Positions 25,383 through 34,731 of a DNA stretch of 64,000 bases are shown piece by piece. Positions within the stretch are counted from its first letter, which is position 1. Each line of letters starts with the position of its first letter. Location: the NCBI GenBank assembly GCA_046957575.1, contig JBKUOG010000002.1, positions 62,001-126,000 on the forward strand. The letters are read 5' to 3'. The DNA comes from UMGS1370 sp046957575 (GTDB taxonomy: Bacteria > Bacillota > Clostridia > Lachnospirales > Lachnospiraceae). The position numbers and the translations under genes are program-made. Below the pieces are notes generated by a model. That model ran no database searches. It had not been told where the DNA came from and saw only the letters and a program-made list of their open reading frames with translations.

Positions 25383-27316
25383 TACTTTTCTTCTTTATTC
25401 TCTACCTGACGGATTACTTTAGAAGCGATCTCTTCCTGAATTGCCTCCATAAACTGGCCTAATTCCTTCTGGCCTTCGTCGCCTGCAAAACGGCTTCTTA
25501 CGGAAACAACGCCCTCTTCTTCTTCCTTCTGGCCTACTACCAGCATATAAGGAATCTTTTCCATCTGAGCGGAACGAATCTTGTATCCAATCTTCTCAGA
25601 ACGGGTATCTACCTCGGTACGGATGCCAGCGTCATTTAATTTTGCTGCTACAGAGTCTGCATAGTCGATAAACTTATCAGAAATTGGCAGTACCTTTACC
25701 TGAACCGGAGCTAACCAGGTCGGGAATGCACCTGCAAAGTGCTCAATGAGGATACCGATAAAGCGCTCAACAGAACCAAATAATACGCGGTGAATCATAA
25801 TCGGACGGTGCTTTTCTCCGTCTGCTCCCATGTATTCCAGTTCAAATCTCTGAGGAAGCTGGAAGTCTAACTGGATGGTACCGCACTGCCAGGTTCTTCC
25901 GATGGAGTCTTCCAGATGGAAGTCAATCTTAGGACCATAGAATGCGCCGTCGCCTTCATTGACTACATAAGGAAGTCCCAGCTCGTCTAACGCGCTTCTT
26001 AAGCCTTCGGTTGCAGTCTCCCAGTCTTCATCGCTTCCCATAGAGTCTTCCGGTCTGGTAGACAGTTCTACGTGATACTTAAATCCTAACAGGGAGTATA
26101 CGTCGTTAATCAGGTTTGCAACTCTCTTAATCTCATCTTTAATCTGATCCGGAGTCATGAAAATATGGGCATCGTCCTGGGTAAAGCAGCGGACTCTCAT
26201 CAGACCATGAAGCTGACCAGATTTCTCGTGACGGTGAACCAGACCCAGCTCGCCTAAACGAAGCGGCAGATCTCTATAGGAACGAGGCTCAGAAGCATAT
26301 ACCAGAATACCGCCTGGGCAGTTCATCGGCTTTACAGCATAATCTTCTTCATCAATGACAGTGGTATACATATTGTTTTTGTAATGTGCCCAGTGTCCGG
26401 AAGTCTCCCATAAGCTTCTGTTTAAAATAATCGGAGTGGCAATTTCTACATAGCCGGCCTTTTTGTGGATCTCTCTCCAGTAATCCAGAAGGGTATTCTT
26501 TAATGCCATGCCCTTTGGAAGGAAGAATGGGAAGCCAGGTCCTGCTTCATGCATCATAAATAAGCCCAGTTCCTTGCCTAACTTTCTGTGATCACGCTTT
26601 TTGGCCTCTTCCATCATGGTAATGTAAGCTTCCAGCTCTGCCTTCTTGCCAAATGCAGTACCGTAGAAACGGGTCAGCATCTTATTTTTCTCACTGCCTC
26701 TCCAGTAAGCGCCAGCCAGATTCATTAACTTATATGCCTTGCCTAAGTCCTTGGTATTCATTAAATGAGGACCTGCGCACAGGTCTACAAACTCGCCCTG
26801 TTCGTAGAAGCTGATTTCTTCGCCTTCTGGTAAATCTTCAATCAGTTCTACCTTATATGGCTCCTGACGTTCTTTCATAAATGCGATGGCTTCTTCTCTC
26901 GGCAGAGTAAAACGCTTGATTGGGAATGCTTCTTTTACAATCTTCTTCATCTCTGCTTCGATCTTTTCCATGTCTTCTGCAGTAAAGGTGGTCTCCGGAT
27001 CTACGTCATAGTAGAAACCATCTGCAATAGACGGACCGATTGCCAGCTTGGTTGCCGGATATAAGCGCTTGATTGCCTGGGCCAGTACATGGCTTGCAGA
27101 ATGGCGCAGCGCTGCCAGACCTTCCGGATCGCTGGAAGTGCAGATGCTTAATGTGCAGTCTTTATCCAGTACAGTACGGAGATCCGTGGTCTCTCCGTCT
27201 ACAACGCCGACACAGGCTACTCTTGCCAGGCCTTCGCTAATATCTTTTGCAATGTCGATAATGGACATTGGCTGTGCGTACTCTTTTACAGAGCCGTCTT
27301 TTAATGTAATCTTCAT
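25382..27316 (-). CDS. thrS: threonyl-tRNA synthetase
   Basis: A 644-residue class II synthetase starting at 27316 (MKITLKDGSVKEY) after AAAGGAGAGATTACC. Domains in order are TGS (1-60), the editing-type domain with HSASHVLAQA, the catalytic core with MNCPGG and RHEKSGQLHGLMRVR, and a C-terminal anticodon-binding domain. The open frame reaching 27478 belongs to the T-box leader. The acyltransferase gene is coupled downstream. Confidence 0.97.
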   Translation of the reverse strand: MKITLKDGSVKEYAQPMSIIDIAKDISEGLARVACVGVVDGETTDLRTVLDKDCTLSICTSSDPEGLAALRHSASHVLAQAIKRLYPATKLAIGPSIADGFYYDVDPETTFTAEDMEKIEAEMKKIVKEAFPIKRFTLPREEAIAFMKERQEPYKVELIEDLPEGEEISFYEQGEFVDLCAGPHLMNTKDLGKAYKLMNLAGAYWRGSEKNKMLTRFYGTAFGKKAELEAYITMMEEAKKRDHRKLGKELGLFMMHEAGPGFPFFLPKGMALKNTLLDYWREIHKKAGYVEIATPIILNRSLWETSGHWAHYKNNMYTTVIDEEDYAVKPMNCPGGILVYASEPRSYRDLPLRLGELGLVHRHEKSGQLHGLMRVRCFTQDDAHIFMTPDQIKDEIKRVANLINDVYSLLGFKYHVELSTRPEDSMGSDEDWETATEGLRSALDELGLPYVVNEGDGAFYGPKIDFHLEDSIGRTWQCGTIQLDFQLPQRFELEYMGADGEKHRPIMIHRVLFGSVERFIGILIEHFAGAFPTWLAPVQVKVLPISDKFIDYADSVAAKLNDAGIRTEVDTRSEKIGYKIRSAQMEKIPYMLVVGQKEEEEGVVSVRSRFAGDEGQKELGQFMEAIQEEIASKVIRQVENKEEK

Positions 27317-27361
27317 GGTAATCTCTCCTTTTTGATGGAAAAGAGCAATGAAAAAGGAATA

Positions 27362-27605
27362 AAAAAAGTCCCTTGCCATATTGCTACGGCAAGGGACGAT
27401 CTTACAATCGCGGTTCCACCCTTTTTGAATGAGCCATCCGGCCCAGACCTCTTGATGTTTGGATGATAACGGAATCACCGTTCCCGATTAAGGGACACTC
27501 CGGGGTGGTCTTGGGGAGCCGTCTGTGCAGGATGCTTGCACCATATGCATCCCTCTCTGAGCACGTTCTGATTCCTTACTCTTCCCATCTGCGTGTTAAT
27601 TATTT
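27362..27605 (-). promoter_or_regulatory. T-box leader (threonine) with terminator, upstream of thrS
   Basis: The T-box sequence GGGTGGAACCGCG is at about 27409-27421. Stem I features include GGGAAGAGTAAGG and AGAGAGGGATGC...GCATCC. A likely specifier is ACC followed by A (in CAAGACCACC), a threonine codon that fits the gene. The terminator GTCCCTTGCC...GGCAAGGGAC with TTTTTTT is at 27362-27397. Uncharged tRNA-Thr would stabilise the antiterminator and switch thrS on. Confidence 0.93.
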
Positions 27606-27616
27606 TGCTAATCCTC

Positions 27617-27644
27617 ATTATAACATGGAAGTTTAAATTGTCAA
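27617..27644 (-). promoter_or_regulatory. promoter of the thrS T-box unit
   Basis: TTGACA (27639-27644) and TATAAT (27617-27622), 16-bp spacer, immediately after the stop codon of the cell wall-binding protein gene. Confidence 0.85.
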
Positions 27645-27646
27645 GA

Positions 27647-28921
27647 TTAATCTTCTTCCGGAACGATTTCGATATTGTAGCCTTCTCCCTCAGCCTTGGT
27701 AATCTTATACTTCACACCATCGCCATCGCGAACAGTACCGCTGGTCTTTACCTTTCCATCTTCATTTACCATATACCGGGCTCCGTCTACTTCAACAATC
27801 TGGTATTTAGTTCCTTCTTCTGCATGTACCAGAGCGCCGTCATCATACAGATAGCCGTTCTTTACTCCGGTTACACCGTCTCCCTTGGATCCTAAAGATC
27901 CACTGGCAGTAAAGTAGAATACTTCATTGTCATGGTTTTCATCATTAACTACTACACGTCCGGTCTTCATAACGCCATTTTCGTCAAAGTAGAATTTACG
28001 GCCATCGTCCAGTTCCAGAAGTCCTGTATACATCCGGCCATCCTTACGGAAACAATAGGTCTTATTGCTGATGCTTGCAAGAGCATAATCATCGTTCAGC
28101 TTCTTGCCCTTATATTCGGTATTGTATGCTCTTCCGCCATAGAAATAATACCAGCCGTCCTCTGTATTGTCCGGACTGCTTAAATATTTCCAGCCATTTG
28201 CGCCTGTACCGTCTTCGCTGTGATATCTTAAATCAGTAGCACCGCTTACATCGCCGAACTTGGAAGAGGTATAGGTATCGTTGTCGATCCATCCGGTCAG
28301 CATCCGTCCCTGATCGTCAAATACATATGTCTCACCGTTGATTTTCTGCTCTCTGGATACAGACATCTGTCCTGAAGAGGAGAAATAATACCATTCCGGC
28401 TCGCTCCATCCGTCATCATCTCCGTTGATTGGATTGATGTATTCCCATCCGGTAGCCATAGCGCCGCTGTCCTTAAAGTAATAGTTCTTTCCATTTACTT
28501 CATGCCATCCGGTCTGCATCTGGCTGCTTTCAAAATAATACTTCTGTCCGTTAATGGTACGAAGGCCCTCTTCTGCTGCCTTTCCGTTATCTGTAAAATA
28601 GTACCATACTGTACTGTTCCCCTCCCAGTCATCATTGGGAAGTTCTTTCCAGGCATTGGTAATCATAGCGCCTGCTTCATTGACATAATAGGTATCATCG
28701 ATTAACTGATTCACCACCATGTTGCCGTAACTATCCAGATAAAACCAATTGTCCCCGCTCTTTCTCCAGGCGTCTGTTGCCTTGCTTCCATCGTTCTCAA
28801 GATAGCACCACTGGCCATTACTCTGCTGATTCCATCCTTCTGCTGCAAATACGCTCATTGCTGCTGTCAAGCTTAACAATGCAGCTCCTGTCATAGATGC
28901 TAATACCTGTCTCTTTTTCAT
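27647..28921 (-). CDS. secreted cell wall-binding repeat protein
   Basis: Start chosen at 28921 (MKKRQVLASM) after AAAGGAGG; 424 residues. It has a Sec signal peptide (cleavage near VFAAEG), then a long series of about 20-residue CW-binding (choline-binding type) units. Examples are GWNQQSNGQWCYLENDGS, NWFYLDSYGNM and WYYFSSSGQM, rich in Trp, Tyr and Gly. No catalytic domain is visible, so it may be a pure surface binding protein. Confidence 0.92.
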   Translation of the reverse strand: MKKRQVLASMTGAALLSLTAAMSVFAAEGWNQQSNGQWCYLENDGSKATDAWRKSGDNWFYLDSYGNMVVNQLIDDTYYVNEAGAMITNAWKELPNDDWEGNSTVWYYFTDNGKAAEEGLRTINGQKYYFESSQMQTGWHEVNGKNYYFKDSGAMATGWEYINPINGDDDGWSEPEWYYFSSSGQMSVSREQKINGETYVFDDQGRMLTGWIDNDTYTSSKFGDVSGATDLRYHSEDGTGANGWKYLSSPDNTEDGWYYFYGGRAYNTEYKGKKLNDDYALASISNKTYCFRKDGRMYTGLLELDDGRKFYFDENGVMKTGRVVVNDENHDNEVFYFTASGSLGSKGDGVTGVKNGYLYDDGALVHAEEGTKYQIVEVDGARYMVNEDGKVKTSGTVRDGDGVKYKITKAEGEGYNIEIVPEED

Positions 28922-29066
28922 AAAAAAACCTCCTTTACCCATTCACTTTATACAAATTTACAATGTATTTTTTATTTTTCCTTTCTTGTGTATTAACTAT
29001 AGCACAAATTTCCAGAATAATCTTAAAATAATTCTTACGAAATTTTGTCAGTTTTGTTATATTCTC

Positions 29067-31289
29067 TTATTGATCCAGATTGAGTTTGGCAAAAGCATCT
29101 GCAAAAGGAGAATTGATGGCCTTCTGCTCTTCTTTTTTCTGCCGATTCAGATAATTTGCTACATCTTTTTTGGAGACCCCGGCTCCTTCTTTTTTACGGC
29201 GCTCTGTAAAAGAAGACAGTTTTTCTTTGTAACCGCATTTACATACAAAAATTTTGGCATCGCCGTTTCCCCGCAGTTCCATCTTTTTATGGCATTTGGG
29301 ACAGCGGGCATTGGAGGTTCTGGCCACTGTCTCCCGATACCCGCATTCCCGATCCTGACACACCAGCATTTCACAGTTTTTCCCTTTTACAGCCAGCAGA
29401 CGTTTTCCGCAGACCGGGCATTTTTTATTGGTCAGATTGTCATGGCGAAAGCTCCCCTCTCCTGATTTGATCTCGTTAATCAAATCGTTGGTATAGTTTT
29501 CAATATCTTCCATAAACTTAGACCGCTTTTCCTTTCCCTCTGCAATGGCGGTCAGTCGGCTCTCCCATCTGGCAGTCATTTCTGGTGTCCGAAGATCTTC
29601 GGGAACCAGTTCTAAAAGCTGTTTTGCCTTTTGGGTAAGGTAAATTTCCTGTCCTTTTTTCTCTAATAAAAACGAGTGAAACAGCTTTTCAATAATATCT
29701 GCTCTGGTAGCCACTGTGCCCAGCCCTCCGGTCTCTCCCAGAGTTTTGACTAACGCTTTTTTCTCTCCTTCATCCTCGGTCTCCATATAAGCAGACGGGT
29801 TTTCCATGGCAGAAAGCAGGGATGCCTCTGTAAAATATGGCGGCGGCATTGTTTTTCCCTCTGTTACTGTCAGACTTTTCTGGCTGGCCGCTTCTAAACG
29901 ATTCCCCTTTTGTAAATGCTCCAAAGCCGGAGAAAGGGACTCTTGCAAATCGAAATCTGCATCTTTTAAGTGGGAGTCCTCTTTGTCATAAACTTCCTTC
30001 CAGCCTGTCTGAAGTTCTCTTTTTCCGGAAGCAGTAAAAAGTTCTGTTCCCACTAAAGCCGTAATCTTAAGTTCTTCGTATTCCCAGGACGGATACAGAA
30101 CAGCTAAAAACCGGCGCACTGCCAAATCGTAAATCCGTCTCTCGTCAATGGTCATATGATCCAACTGCACAAATTGTTCTGTAGGAATGATGGCATGGTG
30201 GTCGGATACTTTTTTATTGTTGATATAGGCGGCTTTTTCACTTCTGGCCTGACCTGCCAGGCGTGCTGCCAGCTTCCGGTACGGTCCTATCGAACATGCC
30301 CTTAAACGCTCTCCTATGGTAGGAAGAATATCGCTGCTTAAGTATCGGGAGTCGGTTCTGGGATAGGTCAGCACTTTATGATTTTCGTACAGGCGCTGGC
30401 AGATGTTTAAGGTTTCTTTTGCAGAATACTGATACAATTTGTTGGCATCTCTTTGAAGTTCTGTTAAATCGTATAAAAGAGGGGCGGGAACGCTTTTCCT
30501 GCTCTTTTTCACTTCTTTTACTACAGCCGGTTTCCCGCCAAGATCTGCAAGCAAAGATTCTGCTTTCTTTTTGTCAAAGGTTCTTTTGCTGCCGCTTTTT
30601 TCATCCTGCCAGGTAAACAAGATTCCTCCAAATTCTCCCCTTAATCCATAATAAGGTTTGGAACAAAACTCCCGGATCTCTTTTTCTCTCTTTGCAATCA
30701 TAGCCAGAGTCGGCGTCTGAACCCGTCCGCAGGACAGCTGAGCATTGTACTTGCAGGTCAGCGCTCTGGTGGCATTGATTCCCACCAGCCAGTCCGCCTC
30801 TGCCCGGCACATGGCTGCATCTCTTAAATTGTCATATTCCCTGCTGTCTTTTAAATGTGCAAATCCCTCCCGGATTGCTTTGTCCGTAACCGAAGAAATC
30901 CACAGCCGTTTGGCATCTTTTTTGCATCCGGTCTTTTCCAGAATCAGCCGGGCCACCAGTTCCCCTTCTCTGCCTGCATCTGTGGCAATAACAATTTCCC
31001 CTATATCCTTCCGAAATAACTGATTTTTAACTGCCCGAAACTGCTTTCCGGTCTGCCGGATCACTGTCAGTTTAAATGGAGAAGGCAGCATGGGAAGTAC
31101 GTCCAGTTTCCATTCTTTATAGCTGTCGCTGTATTCCTCCGGGTCAGCCAGTTCCACCAGATGCCCCAGTCCCCAGGTAACAACGTAATCCTTTCCTTCA
31201 ATAGCGCCGTCTATCTGCTTTGCGCATCCCAACACCCTGGCAATATCCCTTGCCACTGACGGTTTCTCTGCTAATACCAATGTTTTCAT
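29067..31289 (-). CDS. topB: DNA topoisomerase III
   Basis: Start chosen at 31289 (MKTLVLAEKPSVARD) after AAAGGATTTCAC; 740 residues. It is a type IA topoisomerase with a TOPRIM domain (LAEKPSVARDIA, ATDAGREGELVARL) and the active-site tyrosine in TYPRTDSRYLS. The C-terminus has two Cys4 zinc-ribbon units (CPVCGKR...CQDRECGY and CPKCHKK...CKCGY) and a basic tail. Its length suits chromosomal TopB. Confidence 0.95.
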   Translation of the reverse strand: MKTLVLAEKPSVARDIARVLGCAKQIDGAIEGKDYVVTWGLGHLVELADPEEYSDSYKEWKLDVLPMLPSPFKLTVIRQTGKQFRAVKNQLFRKDIGEIVIATDAGREGELVARLILEKTGCKKDAKRLWISSVTDKAIREGFAHLKDSREYDNLRDAAMCRAEADWLVGINATRALTCKYNAQLSCGRVQTPTLAMIAKREKEIREFCSKPYYGLRGEFGGILFTWQDEKSGSKRTFDKKKAESLLADLGGKPAVVKEVKKSRKSVPAPLLYDLTELQRDANKLYQYSAKETLNICQRLYENHKVLTYPRTDSRYLSSDILPTIGERLRACSIGPYRKLAARLAGQARSEKAAYINNKKVSDHHAIIPTEQFVQLDHMTIDERRIYDLAVRRFLAVLYPSWEYEELKITALVGTELFTASGKRELQTGWKEVYDKEDSHLKDADFDLQESLSPALEHLQKGNRLEAASQKSLTVTEGKTMPPPYFTEASLLSAMENPSAYMETEDEGEKKALVKTLGETGGLGTVATRADIIEKLFHSFLLEKKGQEIYLTQKAKQLLELVPEDLRTPEMTARWESRLTAIAEGKEKRSKFMEDIENYTNDLINEIKSGEGSFRHDNLTNKKCPVCGKRLLAVKGKNCEMLVCQDRECGYRETVARTSNARCPKCHKKMELRGNGDAKIFVCKCGYKEKLSSFTERRKKEGAGVSKKDVANYLNRQKKEEQKAINSPFADAFAKLNLDQ

Positions 31290-31410
31290 GTGAAATCCTT
31301 TCTTTTGCCTGTTTTGACATTTGTCACCTTCCACTGCCAACCTGCGAAAATCTGCCCAACGGTATTGTTATGGAAAGTGACAAAAACAGCAAATCAAACT
31401 CTTTCTGTGA

Positions 31411-31454
31411 AAAACCTCTGCCTGAACCGGGAAAACCGGCAGGGCAGAGGTTTT
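31411..31454. terminator. bidirectional-type terminator after the purine permease
   Basis: AAAACCTCTGCC ... GGCAGAGGTTTT, a 12-bp stem with an inner CCGG-AAAA-CCGG hairpin, lies between the inverted-repeat element and topB. An imperfect 13-bp inverted repeat (arms 31320-31332 and 31372-31384) lies just before topB. Confidence 0.75.
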
Positions 31455-31480
31455 ATTTTGATATCTGTATACCCGCAGCT

Positions 31481-31639
31481 CTAGTGTACTGTATCACTCA
31501 CATTTCCCATAATGACTTGCCTGAATTTCCATCTGCTGCGTTGTCGTCAATCGACGATGCCGCCGCATCGCCTCATTCCTCCGCTTTACAGGCTGAAAAT
31601 TCATTCTGCGCCATTATGCTGAACGAGACAGTACACTAG
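31481..31639. mobile_element. 159-bp inverted-repeat element (MITE-like)
   Basis: The ends are a perfect 12-bp inverted repeat, CTAGTGTACTGT at 31481-31492 and ACAGTACACTAG at 31628-31639. Similarity continues inward for about 8 more bases. If CTAG is the target duplication, the element begins TGTACTGT, like ends of the IS3/IS150 group. It has no coding capacity. The TAG stop codon of the purine permease lies in its right end. Confidence 0.55.
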
Positions 31640-33009
31640 ATTAATACATATTTTAATACAAACAGCACTGCTAAAACATACATCAATGCGCTGATTTTCT
31701 TTTCTTTTGCCTTTCCGGTAATCAGATTGATTGCCACATAGGAGATAACTCCCATTGCGATTCCCTCGGAAATGCTGTACATAAAGGGCATTGCAATAAT
31801 GGCGATAAAACATGGAATGGCCTCTGTGTAATCAGAAAAATCAATTTTCACAATAGAAGTCAGCATCATAAATCCTACGATTACCAGCGCCGGAGCTGTT
31901 GCAAAGGACGGAATGGCAAGGAAAATCGGTGATAAGAACAGGGACACAAAAAATAACAGAGCTGTCACCAGACTGGTAAGCCCGGTACGTCCGCCTACAG
32001 ATACGCCTGCAGAGCTTTCTACAAAGGTTGTGGTAGTGGAAGTACCTAAAACTGCGCCTACGGAAGTTCCCACCGCATCTGCTAACAGAGCACCGCGGAT
32101 TCTGGGAAGCTGTCCGTTTTTATCTAACATATCCGCTTTAGATGCTACACCGATTAAGGTACCTAAGGTATCAAACATGTCTACAAACAGGAACGCAAAC
32201 ATGATAATCAGGAAGTCTCCGGTAAACACCATGGCAAAATCCATCTGCATAAAGGTTGGCATTACGCTTGGAATAGAAATTCCATTGGAAAAATCCGGAA
32301 GCAGGCTGAACCAGGCGGTTCCATCCGGCACATAAATGCCTAAAAACTGGCAGATAATTCCCAGTACCCAGGTAATTAAAATTCCCCATAAAATATTTCC
32401 TTTTACATTTTTTGCAAGCAGAATAGCGGTAATCACAATTCCGAGCAGCGCTAACAGCACTGTAATTCCCTCTGTGTGAAAGGTGCCGGCTGCCAGGGAA
32501 CCTCTGAAGGAGAACATTCCTAACAGGGTAGAATCGTTATTTACTACAATCTTTGCATTCTGCAGGCCGATAAAGGTGATAAACAAACCAATTCCCACTG
32601 ACACCGCATGTTTTAAATTCATGGGGATAGCATTAAAGATTGCCTCTCTTACTTTCGTTAAAGAAAGCAGAATAAAAATCAGGCCTTCTACAAATACGGC
32701 TGCCAGTGCCATCTGCCAGGTATACCCCATTCCCAGCACAACGGTGTACGCAAAGTACGCATTTAATCCCATTCCGGGAGCCAGTGCAAAGGGGTAATTG
32801 GACATCAGGGCCATCAGACAGGTGGCAATAAATGACGCCAGAACCGTTGCTGTAAACACAGCGCCTCTGTCCATGCCGGACGCAGACAAAATGTTGGGAT
32901 TGACCGCCAAAATATATGCCATGGTCATAAAGGTGGTAATGCCGGCCAGGACTTCCGTCTTTACATCTGTGTGGTTTTCTTTTAGATGAAACAATTTTTC
33001 CAGATTCAT
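31636..33009 (-). CDS. NCS2/AzgA-type purine (guanine/hypoxanthine) permease
   Basis: A 457-residue protein with 12 or more hydrophobic segments. The opening MNLEKLFHLKENHTDVKTE and EVLAGITTFMTMAYILAVNP are typical of the PbuG/AzgA branch, as is LFVDMFDTLGTLIGVA. It imports purine bases. It follows hscC by 27 bp. Its stop codon is part of the inverted-repeat element at 31481-31639, so the last residues may have been altered by that insertion. Confidence 0.93.
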   Translation of the reverse strand: MNLEKLFHLKENHTDVKTEVLAGITTFMTMAYILAVNPNILSASGMDRGAVFTATVLASFIATCLMALMSNYPFALAPGMGLNAYFAYTVVLGMGYTWQMALAAVFVEGLIFILLSLTKVREAIFNAIPMNLKHAVSVGIGLFITFIGLQNAKIVVNNDSTLLGMFSFRGSLAAGTFHTEGITVLLALLGIVITAILLAKNVKGNILWGILITWVLGIICQFLGIYVPDGTAWFSLLPDFSNGISIPSVMPTFMQMDFAMVFTGDFLIIMFAFLFVDMFDTLGTLIGVASKADMLDKNGQLPRIRGALLADAVGTSVGAVLGTSTTTTFVESSAGVSVGGRTGLTSLVTALLFFVSLFLSPIFLAIPSFATAPALVIVGFMMLTSIVKIDFSDYTEAIPCFIAIIAMPFMYSISEGIAMGVISYVAINLITGKAKEKKISALMYVLAVLFVLKYVLI

Positions 33010-33036
33010 TTTTTCCTCCTAAGCAAATCCTTATTG

Positions 33037-34725
33037 TCAAAAATCTTCTAATTCCGCCAATTTTTCTCGCAATTCTGTTCTGGCTTCCTGAATTTTCCCA
33101 TCATCATGGCTGTCGAGAGCATTTTCAAACCGACGCAGCACATACTCTAAAGCAATCCGATCCGGTCCTATGCTTTCCTCATAAATTCGCTCTCCTCTTA
33201 ACAGCAAAAGCTTATTTTCCTCTTTTTCTCTGGGAGGAATCTTTAAATATGATAAAGTCTTAAGACGCTCTGCTATCTCTTCGTCCGTCATTCCATTGTC
33301 TTTTCCCTTGATAATGGCCTTTTTCTTTTCCCCTGTGGAAATTACTGTTACCTCTACCTCTAAAATGGAATTAATGTCGTAGGTATAGGTAACGTCTACT
33401 GCCTCTTCTCCGGCTTTCTTTTTGGGTACGTTAATGGTCAGTTCTCCAAGGAGCAGGTTGTTATCTGCAAAACGGCTTTCTCCCTGAAGCACTGAAACAG
33501 AAATTTTGTCCTGATCGTCCCGCAGCGTATAAAAACGCTCGGTCCGGCTGGCCGGAATTACTGTATTGCGCTCAATAATCGGGCAGAAATGCCCTCTTTC
33601 AAACTGGCCGTTTCCCCGATCGACGGCAACTTCGGTTCCCAGTGTAAAGGAGCATACATCCGTTAAGATTACTTCTTTTACCTCTTCTCTTCTCTCCTTC
33701 ATCGCCGCCTGAATAGCAGCCCCCAAAGCTACGGCTTCATCCGGATTAATGCTGGTATTGGGGAACTTTTTAAACAGACGCACAATAAAGTCCCTGACAA
33801 TCTGAAATTTGGTTCCCCCGCCTACTAATACTACCACATCAATATCTGACAGCTTGATATGGGCATCAGAAAGGCTTCTCTGAACCGGTTTGCGGATTCG
33901 CTCTAAGAGAGGCTCGCACTCTTTTTCATACTGGGCATAAGTAATGGAGGCTTCCTGATATTCGTCTTTGACTTTGCACCGCATAATGGCTTCTTTGCTG
34001 TCAGACAGTCTTAATTTACATTGTTCTGCCTGTTTATGAATCTGTGCCAGCGTCTTTCTGTCCAAGGCATCCACGTCCAGCTTCTTTTCTGCAAGAAACC
34101 AACGCTCCAAGATTTCTGTAAAATCCTCGCCGCCCAGATAGTTATCTCCAGCCACTGCACGCACTTCCAGTATATTGTCATACAGTTCCAGAATTGAGAC
34201 GTCAAAAGTGCCTCCGCCCAGGTCGAATACCAGAAACCGGGTATCTTTCTTTTTATCATATAAGCCGTAAGCAATGGCTGCTGCAGTCGGCTCGCTGATG
34301 ATCCGCTCTACCTTAAATCCTGCCAATTCTCCTGCCCTTTTGGTGGCCTTCCTTCTCTTGTCGTCAAAATAAGCCGGAACGCTGATCACCGCTTCTGTCA
34401 CTGGCTCTCCTAAATAGGCTTCTGCGTCTTCTTTTAATGCCCGCAAAACAAAGGAAGACAGTTCTTCAGGAGTAAAGGTCCGGTTGCCCAGCTTATATTT
34501 CCGTCCGGTTCCCATACTGCGCTTAAATACTTCCGCCACCGTATCCGGATACAAAGAAAGTCTCTCTCTGGCTGTCTCTCCTACGCAGACTTCATCCTGT
34601 TCATCTACGCTGACTACAGACGGCGTCAGATGCTTTCCCAGACGGTTGGGGATAATTTTGGCTCCCTCCTCGCTGTAATAGGCAGCCAGGCTGTTGGTGG
34701 TTCCTAAATCAATTCCAATTATCAT
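33037..34725 (-). CDS. hscC: Hsp70-family chaperone, HscC type
   Basis: A 562-residue protein. The nucleotide-binding domain carries IGIDLGTTNSLAAYY, FVFDLGGGTFDVSIL and VVLVGGGTKFQIV. The substrate-binding domain is short and the lid is reduced compared with DnaK (over 600 residues), as in HscC. It lies 6 bp downstream of the large J-like/TPR gene, so the two probably act as a pair. Confidence 0.93.
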   Translation of the reverse strand: MIIGIDLGTTNSLAAYYSEEGAKIIPNRLGKHLTPSVVSVDEQDEVCVGETARERLSLYPDTVAEVFKRSMGTGRKYKLGNRTFTPEELSSFVLRALKEDAEAYLGEPVTEAVISVPAYFDDKRRKATKRAGELAGFKVERIISEPTAAAIAYGLYDKKKDTRFLVFDLGGGTFDVSILELYDNILEVRAVAGDNYLGGEDFTEILERWFLAEKKLDVDALDRKTLAQIHKQAEQCKLRLSDSKEAIMRCKVKDEYQEASITYAQYEKECEPLLERIRKPVQRSLSDAHIKLSDIDVVVLVGGGTKFQIVRDFIVRLFKKFPNTSINPDEAVALGAAIQAAMKERREEVKEVILTDVCSFTLGTEVAVDRGNGQFERGHFCPIIERNTVIPASRTERFYTLRDDQDKISVSVLQGESRFADNNLLLGELTINVPKKKAGEEAVDVTYTYDINSILEVEVTVISTGEKKKAIIKGKDNGMTDEEIAERLKTLSYLKIPPREKEENKLLLLRGERIYEESIGPDRIALEYVLRRFENALDSHDDGKIQEARTELREKLAELEDF

Positions 34726-34731
34726 ATATAT

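Noticed and set aside
27317..27478. N-terminal extension of thrS by 54 codons
   Set aside because: It covers the T-box and terminator hairpin; the family start and ribosome binding site are at 27316.
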